47,186 bases of DNA from an uncultured Bryobacterales bacterium (GCA_937959285.1 CALGAR010000024.1:1-47186); one strand, 5' to 3'; positions 39,948 through 47,186 are shown, counted from the first letter of the stretch. Notes: a model not told the origin generated them from the sequence alone. Numbers and translations are program-made.

Positions 39948-39967
39948 AATGATAACACAATATCATT
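39948..39967. promoter_or_regulatory. Fur/Zur-like operator
   Basis: AATGATA (39948-39954) and TATCATT (39961-39967) are perfect inverted 7-base arms with a 6-base spacer, in an AT-rich island within GC-rich surroundings. The composition and AATGAT/ATCATT arms resemble ferric or zinc uptake regulator boxes. It lies between the divergently transcribed MerC-like gene and the TPR gene. Confidence 0.5.
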
Positions 39968-40014
39968 TTCAAACTACTGGTACTGGTCGGCCGAAGTTCG
40001 ACTACAATTCTGGT

Positions 40015-41220
40015 TTGACCCCTCAAAACAGGCTCAAATGGCTTTCAACCGCGCTGGTCGTTGCGGGAGGCTGCGGGCTCTCGCTGGCGGCGTTTCTTTA
40101 CGCGCGTGCGGGATCTGGCGATTGCGCGGCACGGCTCGCCAGGTGCGGCCTGTTCTGGTGCGAGCAGGAAGCGTTCGCGGAGTGCGTCGATCGGAGCCGC
40201 ACCGAGACAGTGGCCGCGGCGCTCAGACGGAACCCAGGCTCCGGATTTCTGTGGGCGGACATGGCTGACGCGTATGCCAAGTCAGGAAGCAGAGAGCAGG
40301 CCTGGAAGTGCTACGAGCGGGCAATGGAGCTTGCTCCTGCCGTTCCAGCCGTCCTCATGCGCGCGGCAACGTTCCAGTTCGTGTATGGCGAGCCAAGGAA
40401 TGCGCTGCCTTACACGAAGGCCGTTCTCAGTCTCGTAAGGGGATATGACGGTGCGGTCTTCAGCTCGTACGATCGAATGGGCCTGACTACCAGCGATGTG
40501 TTGAAGGAGGGGCTACCAGCGACAAAGGAGGCGGCGCAGGCCTACCTGTCTCACCTGATTTCAACCCGCAACGTCGAAGGGGCCATCCAGGCGTGGAGCT
40601 GGGCCCGCCACAATTCTGTGGATGACGATAAGCTTGCGGCGTCCTATGTGGAGTTCCTGCTCGCGGAGGGGCGCGGGCGGGAGGCGATCAAGACATGGGG
40701 CGCTCAACTTGGGGATCGCCGGGGCGGCTACGGCGTGTCGACGTGGATTTATAACGGCGATTTCGAGCGTGAATTCAGCGGTTCTGCGCTGGACTGGCGG
40801 TCGTATCCGATTGACCACGTCCGCGTGCAGCGAGCTGCAGGGGAAGGCCGGAACGGAAGCTCATCCCTACGGATCGCGTTCGATGGGAAGGCCAACGTGG
40901 ACTACCGGCACACGTCGCAGCGGACTTGGCTCGCGCCGGGACCTCACCGCCTGGTCGCCTGGGTACGAAGCGAAGGCGTGACCACCGACCAAGGACTCAT
41001 TCTGCGTGTCGCGGACGCGGAGGCGCCGGCCAGATTCAGCGTTGCCACCGAGCCAATCCTAGGGACGCGCCCATGGTCCCGGATCGAACTTCCCTTTACG
41101 GTCCCGCCGGATACGCGGCAATTAATTGTGCAGTTCGCGCGAAGGCCATCGAAAAAGTTCGACAACAAGATTCGGGGAACGGTCTGGATCGATGATGTAG
41201 CGATCGTCAGCGCCAGGTGA
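40015..41220 (+). CDS. Membrane-anchored TPR protein with carbohydrate-binding-like domain
   Basis: A 401-residue protein. One N-terminal membrane segment (residues ~10-27, LSTALVVAGGCGLSLAAFLYA) is followed by helical TPR-type repeats (~65-245, e.g. ADMADAYAKSGSREQAWKCYERAMELAPA) and a C-terminal beta-sandwich (~250-400) that begins NGDFEREFSGSALDWR and includes NGSSSLRIAFDGKANVDYRHTSQ and VWIDDVAIV, like a CBM4/9-type sugar-binding domain. It probably scaffolds exopolysaccharide export or assembly; it converges on an O-antigen ligase/polymerase with 14 bases of overlap. The start is uncertain: TTG 40015 sits 6 bases after a TACAAT, while ATG 39949 lies inside the operator palindrome. Confidence 0.72.
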   Translation: MTPQNRLKWLSTALVVAGGCGLSLAAFLYARAGSGDCAARLARCGLFWCEQEAFAECVDRSRTETVAAALRRNPGSGFLWADMADAYAKSGSREQAWKCYERAMELAPAVPAVLMRAATFQFVYGEPRNALPYTKAVLSLVRGYDGAVFSSYDRMGLTTSDVLKEGLPATKEAAQAYLSHLISTRNVEGAIQAWSWARHNSVDDDKLAASYVEFLLAEGRGREAIKTWGAQLGDRRGGYGVSTWIYNGDFEREFSGSALDWRSYPIDHVRVQRAAGEGRNGSSSLRIAFDGKANVDYRHTSQRTWLAPGPHRLVAWVRSEGVTTDQGLILRVADAEAPARFSVATEPILGTRPWSRIELPFTVPPDTRQLIVQFARRPSKKFDNKIRGTVWIDDVAIVSAR

Positions 41221-42559
41221 GCGTGTTGGGGCGGTAGAAGCGAAGCGCAAGCGCAATGCCTGCAACCCAGGAAATGGCGAGGGCGTTAGCGGGAATATAG
41301 AGATTGAAGTCCACGAAGCTGTGAAGCGTTAAGGCGATCAGCGAAGCCGAACAGCCGATGCCGAGATAGCGTTCGGAAGCCGTGGCGGGAGCGGCAGCAG
41401 CATTCAGGGCGCCGGCGTGCGCAAGAGCGGCGAGCGCAAGGCCGGGAATGAATCCTAGCAGACCAATCTCAATCAGAAGCTGCAAATAGTCGTTATGGGC
41501 GAAATCAGCACGCTGCATCGGCGCCACTCGCTTATATCGCATGAACGCGGACTCGTAGGCTCCAAACCCGAAGCCAAACACCGGAGACGCAGCAATCAAG
41601 GGAGTGGATTCGCGCCACAACCGGGCGCGAGTCTCGGCTGACACTTCCTCCGTGGAAGCAACGGCAGCGAAACGGGCGATCAACTGATCCGTCGGAAGGA
41701 AGATAAAGCCGAGGAAGACGACTCCCGCCACGCCGGCAACCGGGAGCCATCGAAGCCAGGGTTTGCTCTTCCCATCCCGTGGAACAAACGCAGCGCTGAC
41801 CGTTATCGCCCCTGTCACAAACAGGCTCCCTAAGGCGGCCAGAAAGCCCATTCGCGAAAGCGACAAGAGGATGCCAAGCAGGATGATGCCTGCCAGCCCC
41901 AGCAATGCGCAGGCGGCGACGGCTGACGAAGCGGGGGTCTCGTACTTGGTGCGGTGCCGCCGGTAGACCCAAACGGCGCCCATCATAGGCAGCGGCAGCG
42001 CCAGCTCAAGAAGGCCGGCAAAGTGGTTCCGGTTGATATAGGTTCCCCGGGCAACCGAATCCGGGCCGGCGAGTCCGTACTGTACAAGGCCCAGGACCGC
42101 CTCCGCCGCGGCAACGCCGACGATCGGCACAGCGAGCCACCAGGCCCGGTTCCCAAGGCGCAGGGTGAGACGGCGAGCAAGGAAGAGAGCCAGCAGACAG
42201 CCCGCCAGCTTCAGAAAGAAGCCTGCCGTCTCAGAGGGCACAATGGAGAGGGTCGCACGGTCCGGCGGGGACCCAATTGCAGAAAGCCCGAGATGGATGT
42301 CAGCAGCCGAAGGTGAAAGTCTCTGAAGCAGTCCCACCGGCAGCGGCACAAGCTGAACAGCTGCCGCCACCAGAAGCACCGCTGCAAAGACACACGCCAA
42401 ACGGTCCGGCTTCACTGGGTGCCGCCAGGCGACGATCGCATCCAGCGCAGCCAGAATGCCCACACCCGCGAATAAAACAACCCAATCCTCAGCCAATACG
42501 GCGCCATACCGAAAGGCGCCGTAGCCGAGGAGTAGGGAGAAGACAACGGAGACGAGCAC
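41207..42559 (-). CDS. O-antigen ligase/polymerase family protein (Wzy_C)
   Basis: A 450-residue membrane protein with about 12 hydrophobic segments. The large periplasmic loop carries the Wzy_C/WaaL signature: YINRNHFAGLLELALPL, SRMGFLAALGSLF, TRARLWRESTPLIAASPVFGFGFGAYESAFMRYKRV and DFAHNDYLQLLIEIGLLGFI (the HNDYLQ motif). The first helices and DR.T LSI VPSE segment are like those of bacterial polysaccharide ligases. It joins or polymerises undecaprenyl-linked oligosaccharides on the outer face of the inner membrane. The start GTG is at 42557-42559. A hairpin separates it from the gene upstream on the same strand; its 3' end overlaps the convergent TPR gene. Confidence 0.85.
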   Translation of the reverse strand: MLVSVVFSLLLGYGAFRYGAVLAEDWVVLFAGVGILAALDAIVAWRHPVKPDRLACVFAAVLLVAAAVQLVPLPVGLLQRLSPSAADIHLGLSAIGSPPDRATLSIVPSETAGFFLKLAGCLLALFLARRLTLRLGNRAWWLAVPIVGVAAAEAVLGLVQYGLAGPDSVARGTYINRNHFAGLLELALPLPMMGAVWVYRRHRTKYETPASSAVAACALLGLAGIILLGILLSLSRMGFLAALGSLFVTGAITVSAAFVPRDGKSKPWLRWLPVAGVAGVVFLGFIFLPTDQLIARFAAVASTEEVSAETRARLWRESTPLIAASPVFGFGFGAYESAFMRYKRVAPMQRADFAHNDYLQLLIEIGLLGFIPGLALAALAHAGALNAAAAPATASERYLGIGCSASLIALTLHSFVDFNLYIPANALAISWVAGIALALRFYRPNTLTWR

Positions 42560-42572
42560 GTGAAAGAGTGGA

Positions 42573-42597
42573 CAAGACGTCCTTCCTGGACGCCTTG
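42573..42597 (-). repeat. Hairpin between TIGR03437 gene and O-antigen ligase gene
   Basis: CAAGACGTCC (42573-42582) and GGACGCCTTG (42588-42597) pair with one mismatch around a 5-base loop. It lies after the stop of the TIGR03437 gene and before the GTG start of the ligase gene on the same strand. It may be a partial terminator or a processing site that lowers ligase expression relative to the secreted protein. Confidence 0.45.
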
Positions 42598-42605
42598 CCC
42601 TAGCT

Positions 42606-44180
42606 CTACTTCAAGGTCATTGAGGTCTCGGGAACTGGCGTATAGAACTGGCCGGCAGTCCGCTCCTTCGAGCTCGTCGTGCTGGTGCTCACAATCGACG
42701 ACGGCGGCGTCGCTATGTCGTGAGAGAACCAGTATTCGCCCGGCTGAAGGGTGAACGGACTATCGAGGCGGTAGGACACACGGCAGATCGCATCGTTCGC
42801 TCCATCGGCGAAGAAGCGCGACAGGCCGGTTTGCGACCAGGACCACGTTCCTGGAATGCTGTCGCTCGAGAAGACATCGCCGGTGAAGCTGTTCTGCGCC
42901 GGCCCTCCGGAGTTGCTCCAGATGTTCATCCGCCACTGGTTGAAGATGTTGTCCGGATCGAAGCGAAGCTCCGGATCACCGTTGCAGTCGAAGTAGCCGA
43001 TCAGCTCCGTAAAGGTAGTGGGAGCGGTCAGGCGGAAGTAGCCCGCAAAAACCCCTTGCGTGTTGGTGGAGTTCGAGTACAGGAGCCACAGACCCGGCTT
43101 CTGTGAATCAGGAACGGAGTTAACACGGTTGTCGTAATATCCGCCTGTATCGTTGGTCTCGATGCCATTGTTGTCGTAGACGATGCTGGTTCCGTTGCGG
43201 AGCGTCAGGGCCACGCCGGACGCTTGCGCAAAGGCCGGGTCGCTTGCTCCGGTATTCAGCGTCCAGCTTCCGTTGCCCTGCTCTCCGAAGATTCCTGGAG
43301 CTGTGTGGCGGAAGGCCAGTGCGCTGTTAGCCCCGGTCTGACCGTTCCGTGTCTGGCCGTTTGGAAACTTACCGCCAGTGAGCACGTAGTAGAAACCATT
43401 CGGCTCCACCGGAACCTTGATGTCGCTCTGGGTCGTGGCAGACCCGGAAATCAGCGCAATGTCGACGTCGCCAGCAACGTTGTAATAGGGAGCCCGGAAG
43501 TTCACCTGGTACAGACCCGGCCATCCCGGCGCGAGGCCCGAGTACAGCGTGTCGAAGGTTGTGCCCAACCGTACGTTATACGTAGCCACGGTCCTGTTCA
43601 GGGGACGCCCGGCGGACCCATCACCCGGAGCCGTTCCTTCCGCTATTGCCGGCTCCACGGCGCCGAGGGCGTTCATAAAGAGCAGACCATAGTCTCCCGG
43701 CTTGAGCGGGTTCGAACGAGTGACGAGGGTGTAGTCAGCCTTGGTGAGAAAGGGACGGCCCAATCCGTCCTGCGTCACCGAAAAAAAGCGCGGCGCCACG
43801 GTGGCGATGCTTAGCGACACTGCGTTGCTGACCTCGTCGCCACGCCGGACCCGGAGCTGTATGGAGCCGGGCGCAATACTGTAGGGCAGTTGCGCGTTGA
43901 TCTGGCTCGGCGACACGTAGTACAGCGGGAGCGGCGTGACCGTACTCACCCCAACCAGTTCCACTGACGTTCCGCCGAGGGTGGTCGGAAGCGGCAGATC
44001 GGAGACAGTAAACTCACCTGACCCGAGGTTGGTTCCGAAGATTGAAACCAAGGCGCCAGGGGCTGCTGTAGCTGAGTAATCGCCAGCGTTTACAGCTGCA
44101 CCCACCGTTGGAGCTGTCTGGGCCCAGGACGTGGTACCGAGAGCCGACACTAAGAGCGTTGTGATTAAGAGGCAGCGCAT
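42606..44180 (-). CDS. Secreted protein with Solibacter-type TIGR03437 domain
   Basis: A 524-residue secreted protein (signal peptide MRCLLITTLLVSALGTTSWA). Residues ~25-270 form the TIGR03437 domain of Solibacter-type Acidobacteria: VNAGDYSATAAPGALVSIFGTNLG, LPTTLGGTSVEL, LPLYYVSPSQINAQLPY in the first half and YNVRLGTTFDTLYSGLAPGWPGLYQVNFRAP with DVDIALISG in the second. In most proteins this domain is C-terminal; here it is N-terminal. The remaining ~250 residues are a Gly/Asn/Thr/Tyr-rich beta domain (TGGYYDNRVNSVPD, FRLTAPTTFTELIGYFDCNGDPE) of unknown fold, resembling extracellular adhesin or anchor-type domains. It follows the FecR-like gene by 13 bases within the polysaccharide locus. 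Confidence 0.85.
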   Translation of the reverse strand: MRCLLITTLLVSALGTTSWAQTAPTVGAAVNAGDYSATAAPGALVSIFGTNLGSGEFTVSDLPLPTTLGGTSVELVGVSTVTPLPLYYVSPSQINAQLPYSIAPGSIQLRVRRGDEVSNAVSLSIATVAPRFFSVTQDGLGRPFLTKADYTLVTRSNPLKPGDYGLLFMNALGAVEPAIAEGTAPGDGSAGRPLNRTVATYNVRLGTTFDTLYSGLAPGWPGLYQVNFRAPYYNVAGDVDIALISGSATTQSDIKVPVEPNGFYYVLTGGKFPNGQTRNGQTGANSALAFRHTAPGIFGEQGNGSWTLNTGASDPAFAQASGVALTLRNGTSIVYDNNGIETNDTGGYYDNRVNSVPDSQKPGLWLLYSNSTNTQGVFAGYFRLTAPTTFTELIGYFDCNGDPELRFDPDNIFNQWRMNIWSNSGGPAQNSFTGDVFSSDSIPGTWSWSQTGLSRFFADGANDAICRVSYRLDSPFTLQPGEYWFSHDIATPPSSIVSTSTTSSKERTAGQFYTPVPETSMTLK

Positions 44181-44193
44181 CGTTGTTCTCTCC

Positions 44194-44772
44194 CTATGGG
44201 CGAATCGGACTCAGAGGCGAGATTCCGCCACCTCCGACCGGCGGAGGCGGAACCGGCGGCGGCGTCTGATTATCCGGCGTGTTCCGGAGGCTCTGCAGAT
44301 AGCCGAGATTCGCTGGCGTTATGGTTGTAGGTGTAGCAGGAATCACAGCAAGACGGCCGCTGGAGAAAGCTGCCTGTCCGTTTGCCGCGGCCAGCGCGCC
44401 TTCCGTAAAGACCGAGGGAATCGACGGAAGCCCGAGCGCGGAAAATTCACTGGTTGCGCCGAGCTCCTGGTACTTCAGCGTGCCGGCCTTCAGGCGAACG
44501 CGAATGCCCTTCTCGGTCTTCTCAATGAGGGCTTTTGTATGCTTGGCCAGTGTAACGCGGGTACCATCCGCAAGTGTCAGAGAAGCCTCCGAACCGTCAG
44601 TCGCGATTTCGTCTCCGACAACAATCGGCCAGTCTGGAACGCCGGCTGCGGAAACCAGGACCCCTCTGACTCGAAATGGACCATTGGAGTTGATATTGCC
44701 GGCTACTGAAGACTCTGCGACACCAAGTTGAGCGACCGTAACAAGAACCAGTAAAGTCGCGGCTAAACGCAT
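44194..44772 (-). CDS. Secreted FecR-like protein
   Basis: A 192-residue protein with a signal peptide (MRLAATLLVLVTVAQLGVA). The core SSVAGNINSNGPFRVRGVLVSAAGVPDWPIVVGDEIATDGSEASLTLADGTRVTLAKHTKALI is the FecR pattern (VxxGDxIxTxxxSxxxLxxxDGTxxxL), here without a membrane anchor or a sigma-factor neighbour. The C-terminal half is Pro/Ala/Thr-rich and ends PPPVPPPPVGGGGISPLSPIRP. The ATG at 44770-44772 is chosen because AGGAGG is 4 bases before it; the open frame adds seven unlikely residues. It opens a two-gene unit with the TIGR03437 protein, driven by a good promoter and an upstream palindrome. Confidence 0.8.
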   Translation of the reverse strand: MRLAATLLVLVTVAQLGVAESSVAGNINSNGPFRVRGVLVSAAGVPDWPIVVGDEIATDGSEASLTLADGTRVTLAKHTKALIEKTEKGIRVRLKAGTLKYQELGATSEFSALGLPSIPSVFTEGALAAANGQAAFSSGRLAVIPATPTTITPANLGYLQSLRNTPDNQTPPPVPPPPVGGGGISPLSPIRP

Positions 44773-44782
44773 ATATCCTCCT

Positions 44783-44797
44783 AGTAGTACCACTACT
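44783..44797 (-). repeat. Small hairpin next to the FecR Shine-Dalgarno
   Basis: AGTAGT and ACTACT flank ACC, giving a perfect 6-base stem immediately before the AGGAGG ribosome site of the FecR-like gene. It falls in the predicted leader RNA and could affect ribosome access. Confidence 0.4.
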
Positions 44798-44811
44798 CCT
44801 CTCTCGGGTTA

Positions 44812-44840
44812 ATCATAAGCGATGACCAAACGCATCGCAA
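44812..44840 (-). promoter_or_regulatory. Housekeeping-type promoter of the FecR/TIGR03437 unit
   Basis: On the minus strand TTGCGA (44840-44835) and TATGAT (44817-44812) are separated by exactly 17 bases, four and five matches to the consensus hexamers. Transcription would start near 44805, leaving a ~33-base leader with the small hairpin and AGGAGG. Confidence 0.65.
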
Positions 44841-44871
44841 GGGTAAAAAGTGTTGAAAATACAGGAGTTTT

Positions 44872-44890
44872 TGTCATACGCGGTATGACA
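44872..44890. promoter_or_regulatory. Perfect 8-3-8 palindrome, candidate activator site
   Basis: TGTCATAC and GTATGACA are perfect 8-base arms separated by GCG. It lies between the WecA-like stop (44901) and the FecR promoter, centred about 76 bases upstream of the predicted start of transcription. For minus-strand messages it is followed by an A run rather than T, so it is not an intrinsic terminator for the WecA-like gene. Confidence 0.55.
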
Positions 44891-44900
44891 CGGCTCCCGT

Positions 44901-46325
44901 TCATACCGAAGCTGGCAACCGCTCGTGACCAGAGAACGACAGCAGTTTTTGGCGCAGAATTCGCGCGGCGGAGTCGACAAACGGGGCGACAACCGGAGTC
45001 TGAGCTTGCGATTCGAAGCTCCGGACAAGGATCAGATAATCCTCGTCGGTGAGGGGAACCTGAATGTGCCAGCCATCCGGACGCTCCTCGTTCGTCAGGT
45101 CACTGTAGTGGTTGCCAGCCAGCCGTAAGCAGATTTCGGAAAAGCCGAACTCCCCGGCATAGCTTTTAAGCGTTTCCCAGCACTGTTCGGGGGTGGGAGC
45201 CGCTTCGAGTGATTCCTGGAACGCGGACAGAGCAAGCTGCGCGTTCAGGTGATAGCGAAAAGCAGACTGGAAGAGCATGCGCCGGGCAGTCCCAAACTCC
45301 ACGTAGCCGAGGTGCTGAACACCGACCCAGGCGCCAGCGCAAAAGAGGATTAGGATGATGCCCGCGAAACTATCTCTCGTGGCGACGCTCAGAAGGAGTG
45401 AGAGCGCGGCTGCAATCCCGCAAACCCCATAGATGAGCAACGCAACCTGACGAGGCGAGTGCCCGAGAGCAAGCAGGCGGTGGTGGATGTGCTGCCGGTC
45501 AGCCCCAAAGATGGGTCGGAACCGGAGGAATCGCCGCACAATGGCGATAAACGTATCGAGCAGTGGAACGGCGAGCGCCATGAGCGGAGCGGTAATCCCG
45601 AGCAGCGTCGCGGACTTCTGTGCCCACAGGACACCGTAACAGCCGAGCAGGAAACCGACCGTCAGGCTTCCACAATCCCCCAGAAAGATGGTTGCCGGGT
45701 TGAAGTTAAACCGGAGAAAGCCGAGTAGCGCCCCAGCCAAAGGCACGGTGGCGAGCGCAAGCGGGACGTTGCCCTGGAGCAGCGCGGCAATCAGAGTGGT
45801 GGTTGTAGCGAAGAGTCCGACCCCGGCGGCCAGGCCGTCAACACCATCAATCAGGTTGAAGGCGTTGGCACAGCCGATGAGCCAAACCACAGTCAACAGG
45901 AAACCTAACCACTCGGGGATTGCAATCCCGCCGAGCGACCGCACTTGTACGCCGGCGACTACCGTCAGAACGCTGGCCACAACCTGGCCCAGAAGCTTTT
46001 GCCAGGGCCGTAATGTAATTAAGTCATCGAGCAGCCCTGTCAGAAAGACGAGACCTGCTGCCGGAAGCAGCCTCCAGACCAGAGGCAGCGAGCTGGCAAC
46101 GAGATCCCCCGCGTTCAAAGAAGAAAGAAGCAGAACGGCGTAAGAGACAAGGACGGCCGAAACAATCGCAACGCCACCGACACGAGGCACCGGATGCGAG
46201 TGCAGCTTTCGGCTGTGGTCGGGATGATCGACCACGCCGAGGCGGGCGAAGAGGTCTCGCACGAGAGGCGTGAGTACCAGAGCAGCGACAAACGAAACTA
46301 GTCCGAGCAAAAGCAGTGAATACAT
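44901..46325 (-). CDS. WecA/TagO-like undecaprenyl-phosphate sugar-1-phosphate transferase with C-terminal extension
   Basis: A 474-residue membrane protein of the MraY/WecA family. The family helices include TPLVRDLFARLGVVDHPDHSRKLHSHPVPRVGGVAI, LTGLLDDLITLRPWQKLLGQ (DDxxxLxxxxK), WLIGCANAFNLIDGVDGLAAG (NxxNxIDGxDGLA), FNFNPATIFLGDCGSLTVGFLLG (the DxGS loop) and FGADRQHIHHRLLALG (HIHHR). The DHPDHSRKLHSHPVPRVGG wording matches GlcNAc-1-phosphate transferases that start O-antigen or exopolysaccharide. After the last helix comes an unusual ~120-residue soluble tail (WETLKSYAGEFGFSEICLRL, HIQVPLTDEDYLILVRSFES, PFVDSAARILRQKL) resembling a GAF-like sensory fold. It is the likely first enzyme of the locus. 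Confidence 0.88.
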   Translation of the reverse strand: MYSLLLLGLVSFVAALVLTPLVRDLFARLGVVDHPDHSRKLHSHPVPRVGGVAIVSAVLVSYAVLLLSSLNAGDLVASSLPLVWRLLPAAGLVFLTGLLDDLITLRPWQKLLGQVVASVLTVVAGVQVRSLGGIAIPEWLGFLLTVVWLIGCANAFNLIDGVDGLAAGVGLFATTTTLIAALLQGNVPLALATVPLAGALLGFLRFNFNPATIFLGDCGSLTVGFLLGCYGVLWAQKSATLLGITAPLMALAVPLLDTFIAIVRRFLRFRPIFGADRQHIHHRLLALGHSPRQVALLIYGVCGIAAALSLLLSVATRDSFAGIILILFCAGAWVGVQHLGYVEFGTARRMLFQSAFRYHLNAQLALSAFQESLEAAPTPEQCWETLKSYAGEFGFSEICLRLAGNHYSDLTNEERPDGWHIQVPLTDEDYLILVRSFESQAQTPVVAPFVDSAARILRQKLLSFSGHERLPASV

Positions 46326-46408
46326 AGCGTTGGCCTTGAAGCAGTTGTGGGGTTTGCCCGACCGCGAAGGTCTTGTCGCTAACAGGGCCTAGGGCTTTAT
46401 TTCCGGAC

Positions 46409-47186
46409 TCATCGAAGTGCCAAAGCTGGGACGCGCGTCCTCAGATACCACTCAATTGTCTTTTGCAGACCTTCCTCCAGACTGGTCCTGGCTCGGAATC
46501 CAAAGAGCTTTTCCGCTCGTGTGGTATCGAGAAGCCGGCGTGGCTGCCCGTTCGGTTTCGAGGTATCCCACACGATTTCGCCCTCATAGTCACAAAGGCG
46601 GGCGACCAGATGGACGAGGTCGCGGATCGAAATTTCCCTGCCGCTCCCCAAGTTCACGGGCTCGGCTCCGTCATACTTCTCTGCTGCGAGAAGAATGCCT
46701 TCGGCGGCATCCTCGGCATAAAGGAACTCGCGGGTGGGCGAACCATCGCCCCAGCAAACGATGCTCTTCTCGTTCCTCTCCTTGGCCTCCAGGCACTTGT
46801 GGATCAGCGCAGGAATTACGTGAGACGTATTGAGGTCGAAGTTATCTCGAGGTCCATACAAGTTGACCGGCATGAGGAAGATCGCATTCATCCCGTACTG
46901 CTGCCGGTACGCCTGACACTGTACCAGCAAAGCTTTTTTGGCGATGCCATAGGGAGCGTTGGTCTCCTCGGGGTAACCATCCCAGAGCGACTCCTCCCTG
47001 AACGGGACAGGCGCAAACTTCGGATACGAGCAAATCGTCCCCGCTACGATCGTCTTCTCGACGTTATAGCGGCGGGCCTGCTCGATCAGCTCGATGCCCA
47101 TGATCGCGTTCTCATAGAAGAAGCGCCCCGGATTGTCGCGGTTGGCGCCGATGCCGCCCACCACTGCAGCCAAATGGATGAGAAGG
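46409..47186 (-). CDS. GDP-L-fucose synthase-like NAD-dependent epimerase, 5' end beyond the window
   Basis: About 258 residues are present; the N-terminal nucleotide-binding ~60 residues lie beyond the right edge, where the frame stays open (LLIHLAAVVGGIGAN). The extended SDR sequence shows GIGANRDNPGRFFYENAIMGIELIEQAR, the catalytic YGIAKKA (YxxxK) after GTICSYPK, FLMPVNLYGPRDNFDLNTSHVIPALIHKC, GDGSPTREFLYAEDAAEGILLA and VNLGSGREISIRDL. These are hallmarks of GDP-fucose synthase (Fcl/WcaG), which converts GDP-4-keto-6-deoxymannose to GDP-L-fucose, or a close relative. It is upstream of the WecA-like gene with 83 bases between. Confidence 0.85.
   Translation of the reverse strand, partial: LLIHLAAVVGGIGANRDNPGRFFYENAIMGIELIEQARRYNVEKTIVAGTICSYPKFAPVPFREESLWDGYPEETNAPYGIAKKALLVQCQAYRQQYGMNAIFLMPVNLYGPRDNFDLNTSHVIPALIHKCLEAKERNEKSIVCWGDGSPTREFLYAEDAAEGILLAAEKYDGAEPVNLGSGREISIRDLVHLVARLCDYEGEIVWDTSKPNGQPRRLLDTTRAEKLFGFRARTSLEEGLQKTIEWYLRTRVPALALR

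Noticed and set aside
44872..44890. Intrinsic terminator for the WecA-like gene
   Set aside because: On the minus strand the hairpin is followed by an A run, not T, and its place upstream of a good promoter fits an operator better.
1..47186. CRISPR arrays, insertion sequences, integrases or prophage genes
   Set aside because: No regularly spaced direct repeats, transposase or integrase motifs, or terminal inverted repeats were found on either strand.

Overview
The window is almost certainly from an uncultured acidobacterium of the Solibacter/Bryobacter lineage. The best lineage marker is a secreted protein carrying both halves of the Solibacter-type TIGR03437 domain (42606-44180). It agrees with an Oar-like TonB-dependent receptor with an N-terminal carboxypeptidase-regulatory domain, a bacillithiol gene (bshC), a Tat-exported Gfo/Idh/MocA oxidoreductase and an LptF-LptG fusion. 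The first ~1.25 kb does not belong: it is a patchwork of a xanthomonad-like kinase/ECF sigma fragment, a short unassigned piece and an alphaproteobacterial-type glutamate synthase fragment, joined to the acidobacterial hemW across a short shared sequence. It looks like an assembly or library chimera at a contig end.

Layout. 1.24-4.9 kb: hemW (cut by the junction), frataxin cyaY, bshC, an HpcH/HpaI aldolase and tRNA-Leu(CAA). 5.3-6.5 kb: a SyrB2-like Fe(II)/2-oxoglutarate enzyme whose facial triad carries Ala in place of the carboxylate ligand, the signature of halogenases; no NRPS or PKS lies nearby. 6.6-12.4 kb: a small membrane protein coupled to a CPA2 antiporter, an ECF sigma factor with a plausible autoregulatory ECF promoter, and a large TonB-dependent receptor. 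12.5-18.2 kb: MATE transporter, GH127 beta-L-arabinofuranosidase, a zinc-ribbon membrane protein, and a DUF2752 domain in one frame with an outer-membrane barrel. 18.4-24.4 kb: malate dehydrogenase, a SET-domain protein, a divergent enolase coupled to a small-molecule kinase, an FG-GAP protein and a SIS-domain sugar isomerase. 24.4-30.2 kb: a tight three-gene operon of exported TldD-like and TldE-like proteins followed by an LptF-LptG fusion. 30.2-36.3 kb: response regulator, UDP-sugar dehydrogenase, Gfo/Idh oxidoreductase with a HEAT-repeat protein, and glutathione-independent formaldehyde dehydrogenase. 36.4-39.4 kb: fdhD and a YdeP-type formate-dehydrogenase-like molybdoenzyme. 39.5-47.2 kb: a MerC-like protein under a Fur/Zur-like palindrome, then a polysaccharide locus (TPR/carbohydrate-binding protein, O-antigen ligase/polymerase, TIGR03437 protein, FecR-like protein, WecA-like transferase, GDP-fucose-synthase-like epimerase) running off the right edge.

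No insertion sequences, integrases, rRNA or CRISPR arrays were seen. The most interesting candidates are the stand-alone halogenase-like enzyme, the exported TldD/TldE pair tied to the LPS-export permease fusion, the active-site-altered enolase with its kinase partner, and the regulatory palindromes at 39948 and 44872. All functions are inferred from reading motifs in the sequence; no database search was run.
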